Shown here in pieces: positions 1-10,808 of a stretch of DNA of 64,000 nt. The stretch is from Rhipicephalus microplus. Lineage: Eukaryota; Arthropoda; Arachnida; Ixodida; Ixodidae. The notes under the pieces are model-generated. The model worked only from the letters and a program-made list of their open reading frames with translations. It was not told the DNA's origin and did no database searches. The position numbers and the translations under genes are program-made. The first letter of the stretch is position 1. Each line of letters opens with the position of its first letter. The DNA lies in NCBI RefSeq assembly GCF_043290135.1, contig NC_134700.1, positions 77,603,000-77,666,999 on the forward strand. Reading direction: 5' to 3'.

Positions 1-132
1 AATGAGGAAGATGAATGACATGTTATCCCTGAAGTCGGAACGAATAGATGGCACTGGAGACATGACATAAAGCTCACAGCGGATAAGGCGCGTGATGTCT
101 TTTGTCATCGTGGGTTGGATAGGCCGCATTCT
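1..132. other. unassigned left edge
   Basis: No domain or repeat was recognised here. The stretch ends where sequence matching the RTE copy at 13.78 kb begins. Confidence 0.3.
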
Positions 133-693
133 TCGAAGAATGCTAACATCATCTTAATACATAAGAAAGGAGATGACAGGGACTTGAAGAATTACAGGCC
201 GATCAGCTTGCTCTCCATAATATACAAGCTATTTACAAAGGTAATTGCTAACAGAGTTCAATTGCTAACAGAGTTCAAAACATTAAAATTCAATCAACCA
301 AAGGAACAAGCAGGATTTCAAACAGACTACTCAACAGTCGACCACATTCATACTATCAATCAGCTAATAAAGAAATGCTCAGAATATAGCCAACCATTAT
401 ATATAGCCTTCATAGATTACGAGAAGGCATTTGATTCAGTAGAAATATCAGCAGTGATGCAGACACTGCGAATCGGGGCGTCGATGAAGTATATACAAAC
501 ATCCTGGAAGAAATCTACAGGGGATCAACTGCTACCATATTGCGTCATAAAGAAAACAGCAGAATACCAATCACGAAGGGTGTAATGCAGGGGGATACAA
601 TCTCCCCAATGCTATTTACCTCGTGCTTACAGGAGGTTTTCAGAGGCTTAGAATGAGAACAGTTAGGCCTAAGAGTTAAGGGAGAGTACCTAA
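133..693 (+). pseudogene. RTE-clade LINE reverse transcriptase fragment
   Basis: This is an internal piece of a non-LTR reverse transcriptase. It matches, base for base over long runs, the fuller RTE copy at about 13784-14325 in this window. The segment IILIHKKGDD followed by LKNYRPISLLSIIYKLFTKV is the conserved N-terminal part of the RT fingers, and IDYEKAFDSVE carries the first catalytic Asp region. A 16-bp stretch (TTGCTAACAGAGTTCA) is duplicated near 245-276. The endonuclease, the FADD box and the C-terminus are absent, and the open frame breaks near 585, so it cannot be functional. It stops abruptly at a junction with gypsy gag. Family assignment rests on the shared 3' domain of the fuller copy. 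Confidence 0.8.
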
Positions 694-733
694 GGGAGGA
701 TGTGGAGGATGTGGAGCTAAGGGAGGATGTGGA
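690..733. repeat. 17-bp direct repeat at RTE/gypsy junction
   Basis: The 17-mer CTAAGGGAGGATGTGGA occurs at 690-706 and again at 717-733, 10 bp apart. It lies exactly where RTE similarity ends and gypsy gag coding begins. Such a local duplication suggests a repair or replication-slippage scar at the fusion rather than a normal insertion boundary. Confidence 0.7.
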
Positions 734-1840
734 AGATTGGCTTGTTCATTACGAGTTCGTTGCCGTGCACAACCAGTGGGACGACGCAGACAAACTGCGG
801 CACGTCTATTTCAGTCTTTTGGACGGCGCACGTGTCTGGTACGAGAACCGGGCAGGTATTCTTACATCATGGGAAGACTTCAAACGCCTACTTCTTGCGA
901 CATATGCAAGCCCTGACCGTCGGGAGAGAGCTGAGCGCGATCTGCAGTCCCGCATACAACTACCAAATGAAGGGGTTGCGATGTATGTCGAGGAAATGAC
1001 GCGCCTCTTCCACCGAGCTGACCCCGGCATGCCAAAAGAAAAGAAGGTACGGTACCTCATGCGCGGGGTGAAAGAGCAACTTTTCGGTGGGCTTGTACGC
1101 AGTCCACCCAAGACTGTGTCAGAATTTCTCACGGAAGCTGTCACCATCGAAAGCACCCTTAGGCACCGGGCCCGTCATACGAGCGGCACGTCAATGCTTC
1201 AACTACGGACTACTTTGGAGCTTTCGGTGGCCAAATGGATTTTTTCCGAGAGCTTATACGTTCAGTCATCCGCGAAGAACTCCAGAAGCTGTCAGTGCCC
1301 TCGCAGCCCCCTACCTCTTCGTTCTCCAGCGTTGTCCGAGATGAAGTCCAGCATGCTTTAAGAGAACCATCTTGCATGCGGGATTATCAACCACCCGGTG
1401 ACTTCCCCCACATGTCGTATGCTCAAGCTTTGCAGCAACCTGTAACACCCGCAATCCCGCATCCCACCGTGGCCCCAGCCATGCTGCAGACGGTCCAAGC
1501 GGCGCCATATTACAGCGCACCTCGCCCGATCCCGCGAAAATCAGACGTCTGGCGTGCGCTTGATCGACGTCCTCTCTGCTTCCACTGTGGCGAAGCTGGG
1601 CATCTTTACCGACACTGTTCTTACCGGCAACTTGGACTACGCGGATTTTCGACGAACTCACCACCACCCAGGTTCGGTCAGCGGCCCCCTGATATTGAAG
1701 AGCATGTGGCTCAACAGCGCGGAACTTCGTCATCCTTGCACCAGTCACGCTCCCCGTCGCCGCGGCGATTTTCACCTAATCGCCGCACCTATTCGAGCGT
1801 GGCGCAGGGTCGGTCCCCCACTCCACGCCGGGAAAACTAA
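702..1840 (+). pseudogene. gypsy gag (capsid and zinc knuckle), frameshifted
   Basis: The first part (702 to about 1190, frame 3) encodes a retrotransposon Gag capsid-like region with DVEDWL, a W-rich segment and repeated acidic/basic helices. The second part (about 1190-1840, frame 2) carries DFFRELIRSVIREELQ, a proline-rich linker, a CCHC zinc knuckle CFHCGEAGHLYRHC at about 1577-1618 and a basic Arg/Ser-rich tail. The two parts belong to one protein split by a frameshift at about 1180-1195. Gag packages element RNA into cytoplasmic particles. The start codon is lost because the 5' end is replaced by RTE sequence. Pol follows in another frame, as is usual for this group. Confidence 0.85.
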
Positions 1841-1959
1841 CCACGGCGACCTTCGGGGGCGAGGCCGCTCATACTGGACAAGCTCAAGGCCTCCTACCGA
1901 CGCTTCCGCAAACTGACGATTCCCCGACGACGACGACACCAGCTGGTTCCGAAAAGGTT

Positions 1960-3507
1960 TCATTAGATATTCCAGTGCTGCTCGACGGTCGCAAAGTCAC
2001 TGCTTTAGTTGACACGGGTGCGGATTTTTCTATAATAAGTGAAAAACAGGCTGCTCTTCTAAAGAAAGTGACGATGCCTTGGAACCTCAAGCCAATTCGT
2101 ACTGCTGGCGGGCACATCATCATGCCACTCGGCGTTTGCACAGCACGAATACAGATTCGTGGTTCAACCTTTGTTATCAGCTTGAGCGTTCTCCGTCAGT
2201 GTTCTCGAGACCTGATTATTGGCATGGACTTCCTGAGGGAGCACGGTGCTATCATCGACATTCGACAACGCCTCGTCACGTTCTCAACAAAAAGCGCCAC
2301 ACCAGAGCATAATCACGACCACGATCGAGTATGTCTGCGGGTAATTGACGATGCTGTGACGATACCACCGCGCTCAAGTGTTATGGTTCAAGTGGCTGGT
2401 AACAAATCAGCACACGGTGAAATGGTGGCGGAGAGCAATCGATCCCTGCTCTTTTCCCAAAGTGTCTGTGTAGCACGAAGCCTAGTAGACCTTCAGGATG
2501 GCCATTGCGAGGTACTTGTTACGAACATCAGCTACGAGCGCCGACACCTTTTCCCTGGTACTGTCATCGCCTATGCCCACCCAGTAACTTATGTGACTGA
2601 GTGTTTTGCTTCCGAGGCAACCGATAATACCGAAGCACCTCTCCGGGGCGTCGACATAAATCCAGCGCTTTCTGACGAAAACAAACGAAGGCTTAACGAC
2701 CTGTTGATAGAATTCCACGCCTGTTTTGCACATTCATCGAGAATCCGCCAAACATCGATTACCAAACACCGTATTATCACCTACGGTGACGCGCACCCTA
2801 TACGGCAACAGCCTTACCGCGTTTCACCAACCGAACGACGCGCGATTCAAAAGCAAGTGAAGGAAATGCTTCAAGACGGTGTAACACAGCCATCAAGTAG
2901 CCCTTGGTCATCGCCAGTGGTCCTTGTAAAGAAGAAGGATGGTACACTTCGCTTTTGTGTCGATTATAGGAAGCTGAATAACGTCACAAAGAAAGACGTG
3001 TACCCGTTGCCTCGAGTGGACGATTCTCTTGACAGGCTGAGGCGAGCAAAGTACTTTTCCTCAATCGACCTCAAAAGTGGTTATTGGCAAATTGAAGTCG
3101 ATGAACGTGACCGCGAAAAAACGGCTTTTGTAACTCCTGACGGCCTGTATGAGTTCCGAGTGCTCCCATTCGGCCTCTGTTCCGCTCCGGCCACCTTCCA
3201 ACGAATGATGGATACCGTTCTCGCTGACCTCAAGTGGAAAAGTTGCCTCGTCTATCTAGATAATGTCGTTGTCTTTTCAAAAACGTTTGACGAGCACCTT
3301 CATCACCTTCGGAGTGTTTTTGAAGCCATACAATCCGCTGACCTTACCCTCAAGCCAGAGAAGTGCCATTTCGGCTACAATGAGCTGAAGTTCCTCGGTC
3401 ACGTTGTGAGCGCTGCAGGCGTTCGGCCCGATCCCGAGAAGACTGCCGCTGTGGCCTCTTTTTCGGCGATAGTAGGCGCTCTGCGCCTACTATCGCCGTT
3501 TTATTGA
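1960..3507 (+). pseudogene. gypsy pol: protease and reverse transcriptase
   Basis: An aspartic protease site DTGAD lies at 2011-2025, with the second protease block LIIGMDFL downstream. RT begins around HPIRQQPYRVSPTERRAI and runs through SSPWSSPVVLVKKKDG, FCVDYRKLN, FSSIDLKSGYWQI and LPFGLCSAPATFQRMMD. The catalytic YxDD box reads YLDN at 3253-3264, so the second Asp is replaced by Asn (AAT). That should abolish polymerisation. The frame ends at 3507 shortly after VRPDPEK, where a 35-bp palindrome replaces the expected connection-domain codons. The enzyme would have cleaved Gag-Pol and copied element RNA to DNA. Confidence 0.9.
3464..3498. repeat. perfect 16-bp inverted repeat (3-bp loop) at pol frameshift
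   Basis: The left arm CGGCGATAGTAGGCGC (3464-3479) and right arm GCGCCTACTATCGCCG (3483-3498) are exact reverse complements around TCT. The right arm encodes the normal LCAYYRR of the RT/RNase H connection. The left arm is an inverted copy of it, sitting where other pol sequence should be. Confidence 0.9.
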
Positions 3508-5359
3508 AAACTTCTCTAAGGTTGCGGAGCCTCTCATCAGACTTACGCGTGACGACACCCCATTTCAGTGGACTGACAAACAAGCGACTGCCTTTGCGAA
3601 ACTGCAACATCGATTGTGTTCCCCTCCTTTACTCGGTCATTTCGATGAGGACGCTGACACAGAGGTGCACACTGACGCAAGCAACATTGGTCTCGGAGCT
3701 ATCCTGCTGCAAACACAAGATGGGATTGAACGTGTGATTGCCTACGCGAGCCGCACTCTATCACGTGCCGAAACCAACTATTCAACGTCAGAGAAGGAAT
3801 GTCTCGCGGTAATATGGGCGATTACAAAGTTCAGGCCTTATCTATATGGGCGCCCATTCAAAGTTGTGAGTGATCACCACGCTTTATGTTGGTTGGCTAA
3901 CCTCCGAGACCCCTCTGGGCGATTAGCACGATGGAGTCTGCGACTTCAGGAGTTCGATATCACCATTGTATACAAGTCGGGTAGAAAGCATGAAGACGCC
4001 GACACGCTATCACGAGCACCTCTGGAGTCCGACCATACAGCTGTAGAAGACGACAGCACCTTCCTGGGGACTCTCAGTGGGGCGGACCTCCTCAGTAAGC
4101 AACGAGCGGACCCCGAGTTAAGACCCATCATCGATCATTTAGAAGGCAGCACCGCGTCTGTTCCTCGTCCCCTTTCCCGTACGTTGCCGTCATTTTGCTT
4201 ACGACACGACATATTATACAAGAAAAACACTGGTGTTGGCAGCAGATCTTATCTTCTAGTCGTCCCTCATGACCTTCGTGATGACATCCTATTAGCCTGC
4301 CACGATGAGCCGACATCCGGCCACCTGGGATACTCACGGACACTCAACCGGGTTCGAAAGCTATATTTTTGGCCAAAACTCGCAGCTTGTGTCAAACGCT
4401 ACGTGAAAGGATGCCGCGAATGTCAGCGTCGCAAGTCACCACCTGTGAAGCCTGCAGGCCTCTTACAACCCATCGATCCACCGCGTACGCCGTTTGACCA
4501 AGTTGGGATGGACCTTCTTGGACCGTTTCCTATGTCTCACTCCGGAAACAAGTGGATCATCGTCGCAACTGATTACTTGACGCGTTATGCTGAAACGAAG
4601 CCATTGCCACGCGGTACAGCATCTGAAGTCGCCCAGTTTTTCATGCACCACATTGTGCTTCGTCACGGTGCCCCGTCATTCATCATCACTGATCGAGGGA
4701 CAGCGTTTACGGCAAAACTGTTGGACGAAATCTTCAAGCTCAGTTACACGACCCACCGCAAGACAACCGCATACCACCCCCAGAGTAACGGCTTAACAGA
4801 AAGGCTGAACAAAACGCTGGCGGACATGATTTCTATGTACGTGGATGTGCAGCATAAAACGTGGGACGAAATCCTGCCATACGTAACATTTGCGTACAAC
4901 ACCGCAACCCAGGAAACGACAAGGTTCGCACCCTTCCGCCTCGTTTACGGTAGAGACGTGCAAACCATGCTAGACGCTATGATTCCTTGTGACATCGACC
5001 AGCACGAGCTACTAACTCCCGATGTCGACGATTACATTCAGCGTGCAGAGGAGGCACGTCAATTAGCTCGCGTGCACATAAGATCGCAGCAATGTGAAGA
5101 CGCCCGAAGGTACAATATCCACCACCGACAAGTCTCCTACCAACCTGGCGACCAAGTGTGGGTTTGGACTCCTGTTAGACGGCGAGGTCTGAGCGAAAAA
5201 CTCCTGAGCAAGTACTTCGGACCCTACAAAGTATTACGGCGGTTGAACGAGGTCAACTATGAAGTTATTCCAGACGGAGGCTCGGCAACGACACAGCGCC
5301 ACTCACCACGAACAGAGATTGTGCATGTCGTCCGCCTAAAACCTTATATTACGCGGTGA
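3479..5359 (+). pseudogene. gypsy pol: RNase H and integrase
   Basis: This frame continues pol after the palindrome. RNase H is seen as VHTDASNIGLGAIL, ENYST-type SEKECLAV, FRPYLYGR and SDHHALCWL. Integrase has an HHCC zinc finger (CHDEPTSGHLG, then CRECQRRK). Its D,D-35-E core is ATDYLTRYAE, ITDRGTAF and a NGLTERLN glutamate. A GPY/F-type C-terminal module (YFGPYKVLRR) and HVVRLKPY end the protein at 5359. All visible integrase catalytic residues are kept. Integrase inserts the DNA copy into chromosomes. The piece alone lacks a start codon of its own (first ATG 3614) and would have been part of one Gag-Pol. Confidence 0.9.
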
Positions 5360-5607
5360 TACTCGTCTTATTATGCCCGGGCAGCAAACATTTTCGTTTT
5401 TTTTACATTGCCCGTTGGGTCTCGAATGAACTGTGAACTCTGTTAATGGTTTTTTTTCTCTTATGACCAACCTCAGACAATTTTTTTTTGCACCTGCATA
5501 TGCCCTGTGCACTATAGCTACCGTTTCTCCTTTTTTTTCCCCTTACCGACCCTGCTGTCCCCTTGTGTATGAGCATCGGGACGATGCTCTAATGGGAGGG
5601 GGAATAA
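5360..5607 (+). other. gypsy G1 3' untranslated region with polypurine tract
   Basis: About 230 bp of T-rich non-coding sequence follows the pol stop and ends in TGGGAGGGGGAATAA (5593-5607). That is a typical plus-strand-priming purine tract directly before TGCC. Confidence 0.55.
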
Positions 5608-5763
5608 TGCCACCTAGAGTTGTGAGCCGGCAAGCCCTAGCGAGCCGAAAAGGGCAAGGAGAACGAAGAAGAAGTGTGGTTAGCGCCTCGTTTCGAAGAT
5701 ACACGCTCGTGTCTTTCTGCCCCGCTGTTCCTGTCCCTTCTCTACGGCTCTTGGTACGTGACA
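5608..5763 (+). repeat. putative 3' LTR of gypsy G1 (156 bp)
   Basis: The segment starts TGCCACCTAG just after the purine tract and ends GGTACGTGACA, giving TG...CA ends. It is followed by ATAT, like the other gypsy LTRs in the window. Its length resembles the 161-165 bp LTRs at 30914 and 35915. There is no 5' LTR to compare, so the boundaries are inferred. Confidence 0.5.
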
Positions 5764-6644
5764 ATATTAACTTGATTATGACACAAGCTGCTGTCCACCT
5801 TTAGCTCTCTTTCAAGAACGAAGTATGCAGACAGTGTTTCATTATTACCCTGGAGTGGCAGTACCAATGTTAATAAAACGCGACATTATTACTCGTGAAA
5901 GCACAATGATGGACTAGGCAAACAGCAGCTTCGAAGTCACTTGTACAAGTAATTTGTGTTAGCTCGTTCTGGCTTCTTTTTCGCTGCATAGTGCTCATGA
6001 CTAGGCTGCCTATCATTTCCAGTCTGCTCCGTCAACTAGGATGCTTGAAACAGTCAAGAAGTACAGTTCTGAAGACATGCAGAGACACCAGCACAAATGG
6101 AGATGGGTGCTTCTTTAAAACCCTGCAAGCCTTTTTGCTAAAAGATTTGTGGCATTGCACATGTTAATTATTTGTATCAGCATTTGCAAGCCATACAGCT
6201 TCCCGTTTCCATACTAGAAGGTTTAAACTGCATGCTAACATTACCTTGATGATAGGCTAAGAGAACATAAGCAGGAATTGAGCTGACATTATAGTCACGT
6301 GGACATGAAGCTTTGTTAAAAGTGTGCACTGTTGTATATAGGAATGAATGCAAAAGTATGTGAGCTGCCCACATAGCAAGCACACATATCAAGTTGAGTG
6401 TGTCCACATAGCAAGCACCGGTCACAGGTAGATGTCACCTTTTTTTCCTGAGCAAATCTATTCCCTTCCGTGCCAACTTCAAATGACTTCGCCTCTCTAG
6501 ACACCTTCGTGTGACTGATTGGGCCATTCTTGTGTATGGATCTTTGTTTCTTATAACAAACGTTCCTTTGAAACTTTGAATTTGCGTATTGTGTCATCTT
6601 CACTGTCTTCTAACGCTATGGTACCTTTTGATTATTCAACACAG
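5764..6644. other. unassigned AT-rich sequence
   Basis: No protein domain, repeat structure or RNA gene was recognised. The only ORFs are short and lack any family resemblance. Confidence 0.4.
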
Positions 6645-6732
6645 GAGACACGCGACCTTGGAGCTGCAAGCCAAGGCCCATGAGCGTGCTCAAGCGAGCC
6701 CTGCTGAACGTCGCCCCACAGAAAAGTATTGA
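6645..6732 (+). CDS. candidate terminal coding exon, unknown gene
   Basis: A pyrimidine-rich run and CACAG (acceptor AG at 6643-6644) precede a GC-richer stretch. From 6646 it reads RHATLELQAKAHERAQASP and then AERRPTEKY, before a TGA at 6730-6732. Its composition (helical, Ala/Glu/Arg rich) stands out from the AT-rich flanks. A CATAAA follows at about 6793. No family was recognised. It could be the last exon of a host gene or chance, and too little is visible to name it. Confidence 0.3.
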
Positions 6733-7149
6733 CACTAGTGTAAATAGACTGCCTCTCCCAGAGCCCTTGGGTGCCAACCATTGTTATAACACATAAAAAA
6801 GATGGCACTTCTCTAATCAGTCTATTTTATCAGGTCTGAGCAATGAACAAGTGTTTACCACTCAACTGCTATCACAGTTGTCTGCTAATACAAATGCAAA
6901 CTAGTAACATCCCTAAAACTCTATTCCCTTGCTATAAAAAGCTCTTGCATTTATCTGCATGTCATTTGGCCTGAAGAACTCTTCTAATTCTTTTTAATCA
7001 TTAATGGACATTGCTCTCAACAACATACAGGAAAAATTTGCTGTGGCATGCATAGCTGATGAAGTCATCTTTTCACGTTATTTCGATTAACGCTTACAAA
7101 TCTTTGCCATCATTATCCAGAAAGTGTACCCAGACTTACTGTAACTCTC
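6733..7149. other. unassigned AT-rich sequence
   Basis: Nothing recognisable is seen before LINE similarity begins near 7150. Confidence 0.4.
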
Positions 7150-9233
7150 TCTGTACTTCCTCTTGCGCACGAACCTGACTGCTGCTCAAAAAACCTTTTA
7201 TAATGTGACATTAACTGGTTTTATGAAGGACAGCCCACACCATTCTTGGTGCCATTTGTCACTAGATAACAAAAGTTCAAGAGACATTGTCGTGAATGAT
7301 GAACTTGTGATTGAATGCTCTCGAATTGCAACTTATTTTAATCATTTTTTCTAATCTGTCTTTACTGATAGTTCTGCAAATGGTCTTTCCCCCTTTGCAC
7401 TACAATTCTCATGCATTTCACCAATAACTGATATAGAGGCGTCATATGAAGGCATTGCAGCCCTTTTGCCTAATACTGAAGCTAAAGAATCCATAGGTCC
7501 TGACAGTATACCAAACGCATTTCTACGCAGGTATTCAGATTGCGTAGGCTGCTATCTTGAGCTTATATTTAGGGCATCGCTAACACGCAGACACGAACCA
7601 AAGATGATTGGCTAGTCGCAAAAGTTGTGCCTGTATACATAAATAAGGTGAAAAGCTAAACATAAGAAACTATCGCCTCATTTCATTGACCTCTGTATGC
7701 TGCAAGCTTCTTGAGCACATACCTAATATCGAAATCAATTTATGGTTACCCTGAAACAAAAAGGCCTTTTTTTCTAATCAGCACCACTTTTGAGGAAACC
7801 TATTCATCATTGCACAATTTGTAGAAACAATGACTTTTCAACTGCACTGAACAACAAGAAACAGATCGACTCTACGTTTAGATTTATCAAAGACTTTTGA
7901 TAGGCTTGCACACACCAAGTAAAAAATAAGCTAATGGAAATTAATATAAATTACGAAATTGTCGCACGGATTCACTCATGCTCATACCTCACAGGTTGGA
8001 CACAATACGTCAAAATAAATTGTAGCAAATCATACCTGCTGAACATAACCTGAGGCATGCCGCACAAATCTGTCTTAGGACCGCTGCTTCATTTGGTTTA
8101 CACAAACGATATTGCCTATGAGATAAGTGACGACATAATTGCCAGGTTGTTTGCAGATTATTGCCTAATATATCTTGACTATATATACCCACATTGACCA
8201 GGCATTACTTAAGCAAGCTCTTAAAGCTATAGAAAGATGGGCCACTAAATGGCAAATGAAAATTAATTAATTGAAATCAGTTATGCTTAGAGTTACGAAC
8301 CGAAAAAAGCAGGTAATCACATGCAATTATGAGATGAGTTCCACAGCTCTAAATGAAGCAGACTCGATAAAGTAACTAGGCTTAATAATTTCAAGAGACT
8401 TAAGTAGGAAACCACACGTGAACAGCATTTTTGCAGCTGCAGAAATAAAGTTATGATTCCTTCGCCGCAAACTAAAACTAGCAACACCATCCATCAAGCT
8501 GCTTACGTATTTGATCTACATAAGACCAATGTTAGAATATGCCAGTGCAGTAAGGGATCCGTTCCAGTCGAGATTGATAAATCAAATTGAAAAAATACAG
8601 AGAAAAGCCGTAAGGCTAATTTTATCACATTATTCTCAAAATGACACCGTTTATGAAATGCTTCGTTTGCTTTAACTGCCTATGCTGACTCAACGCTGGA
8701 AAGTTTGTCAACAGATTTCGTTTTTTTTATCAAAAGGACACCTTAATATTGAAACTAAACCTTACTTTGTTCTCAGGCCGACCACCAGAAATGTCCGATC
8801 ATGCAATCAATTTGTGCTCTTGGTTCCAAAATGCAATCTCGATGTGTATGCGTACTCTTTTCTTACATGAACTATAAAAGATTGGAATCAGTTGGCAGTA
8901 ACTGTACTGAATTCGAAGAACATCGATAGCTTTGAAGAATGCGTTAAAAATATCTTGTAATATTGAGTGTTGCTAGTGTAGTACGCACATTGCCATGTTG
9001 TTTGAAAATAAGTCGTGTAGTTGCTTCATATTGCATACTATAACACCATCACAATATTTATATGTACATTTTTCTGTGGCATTTCTTTAATCTTTTTTTT
9101 TTGTTCTGAAAAAATATGTATTTTTCCAATTTTGTCTTCATTACATTATGTTGCACTTGTTTTATGTTAACATTTACAGTTGACATTTACCTGTTATGGC
9201 CATGACGGCCAGCAGTATTTGGAAGTAAATAAG
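7150..9233 (+). mobile_element. degenerate CR1/L2-like LINE with 3' UTR
   Basis: Scattered frames spell a non-LTR reverse transcriptase of the CR1/L2/Jockey superfamily. A region like SSRDIVVND...IATYFNHFF leads to IGPDSIPNAFLRRYS, GMPHKSVLGPLLHLVYTND (normally GVPQGSVLGPLL) and RLFADYCLIYL. The RT box is FADY instead of FADD, so the second Asp is lost. A C-terminal block with YIRPMLEYAS-type codons near 8520 follows, and coding ends near 8955. Many stops and indels are present, so it is an old copy. The 3' UTR ends near 9233 with GGCCAGCAGTATTTGGAAGTAAATAAG. This resembles the 3' end of the minus-strand fragment at 41020-41470, suggesting one family. The 5' half (ORF1, endonuclease) is missing. 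Confidence 0.75.
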
Positions 9234-10568
9234 TTAAACTCCTAAAAAAGCTCAGCAAGCATGCTCAAAGGTTGACCTGCTTGCTTTTATAGTGAATGTC
9301 AGAGATATTGGTGTTTGTGAACTTCGTGCCATCGCAGAGTATCCTTGCTCGTATGACACGCGTCTGCAGTGTTGGCTGAAAATTATTGCATTGTAGTGTT
9401 ATTCTTTCACACCATGCTGCACAGAGATGACGGTGCCAATATACCCAAAAAGGCACAAAACGAAGTTCGGGCAATTCTCACCAAAACGTATTTAAAGCAC
9501 TGAGGAGTGAATTTGCTGAGGTCACAGTCCTAAAGCTTTTTCACTTGAACAAGCCATTCGTGCAGCAAACAGATGCTGTTACTTGGTCTTCGTGCTGTCT
9601 TGCTATAGGAATTTAAGAGTGCATTACGCAAGTTGGAATCGCAGGTCGCTTCGAATGTTAGTAAAAAAAACTATACTTTCACCAAGTTGGAGCATTTTGT
9701 GATTGTATTAGCACTCAAGAAATTTCACACGCACTTCAGTGATGCGTCCATCACAGTTCAAACAAAACTGGTGGTCTACATGGTGCTCACTTTGCTGCAC
9801 TAACAAAGTACAGTAGGGCCACTTTTTCACTGAATATTAGCACAGCGAAAATATTTAATATCGGCACTATATGTGTTGAGCCTCACATATAGTGCCAAAG
9901 AATGTTGCCGATGCACTCTCTCTTACATCCTTGCGCAAGCCATCCTCCTCACAGTAGACATCTTCCCAGGTTTCAAGCTTGTTTACATGACAAAAATTCA
10001 AGAGTTTTCAAGGACTTCCAAAGGACCACAATGTCTGTTAGAAACCCAAGGGCTCAGGGGAGGATAGAGGCTTGAAATAACTAGAATTCATTGAAAAGGG
10101 GAAATATCCCTGGAGCAAACATCAAAACGCCGGCTCCGATAATATTTACTTTCTAGACAACTTTCAATCGTAGTTACTTGAGGTAGCATAGATAATCGCT
10201 TTTTCAGTGTAACACAAGATGCGAACTTTTATTCAGATAGGCAAAACTAAGGCACAGTTATAATGCCACTTTTTGCTGCTTTTCGTGAACTTTCATACTG
10301 ATGTCCACTATCTCATGCTGCTTGAAGTTTGAAGTTTGAAGTTTTCCTAAGGCTGTTTCACTATAAATGATGCACGTCAGTTCCCTAGCTGCTTCTGCCT
10401 CTCCTGCATACAGAGTGGGATGCAGCTGTTAATTTCTTAAGAGTGACTTCTAGTTTCATTTTGTTTTTGTTTTTCGTAATCATTTTGATTTACTCCTCAA
10501 TGCAACATTTCTATTTCTCATCTTATTTCTCCTGCTTTTCATGAACTTCCAAATATACACAGTATTGT
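9234..10568. other. unassigned AT-rich sequence
   Basis: No gene is seen. A tiny heptamer array (GAAGTTT x3) lies at about 10322-10343. A stretch near 9990-10050 (CAAGAGTTTTCAAGGA) resembles 11010-11050 and is probably a worn dispersed repeat. Confidence 0.35.
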
Positions 10569-10808
10569 CTACCATGGTGGGGTAGTCATTACAGTGCTCG
10601 GCGGCAGACCCCATGGTTATGGGTTCAATGCCAGCTGCGGCGGTCGCATTTCGATGAAGGCGGAACGGTAGAAACCCCTGTAGTGTGCGATATCAGTTGA
10701 CGTTCAAGAACACTAAATAGTCAGAACTTCTGGAGCTTTCCACTACAGTGTCTCTCATAATAATATCTTCATTTTGGGACGTAAAACCACTAATATTATT
10801 ATGAATAT
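10569..10808 (+). mobile_element. tRNA-derived SINE (Ruka-like), plus strand
   Basis: A tRNA-like head (CATGGTGGGGTAGTCATTACAG as A box region, GGTTCAATGCC as B box) is followed by the SINE body, TTTCGATGAAGGCGGAA, CCACTACAGTGTCTCTCATAATAATAT and TTTTGGGACGTAAAACCAC. It aligns throughout with the reverse complement of 11996-12235. The flanks AATATACACAG and AATATTACACAG look like a slightly diverged target duplication. SINEs are transcribed by RNA polymerase III and mobilised by LINE enzymes. Confidence 0.75.

Larger units (their letters stand above)
700..5763 (+). mobile_element. Ty3/gypsy LTR retrotransposon, 5'-truncated (family G1, copy 1)
   Basis: The order is gag, protease, reverse transcriptase, RNase H, integrase, then a purine-rich tract and a short LTR, which is the Ty3/gypsy order. 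No 5' LTR or primer-binding site is present because an RTE fragment abuts gag at about 700. The same family recurs on the minus strand at 60972-63900, with near-identical motifs such as a C-terminal NYEVIPDG integrase block. Frameshifts in gag and pol, and an altered RT catalytic box, make this copy non-autonomous. Confidence 0.9.

Noticed and set aside
10590..10640. tRNA gene (A and B boxes) in the SINEs at 10.6, 12.2 and 16.95 kb
   Set aside because: No acceptor or anticodon stems pair. The boxes belong to tRNA-derived SINEs.
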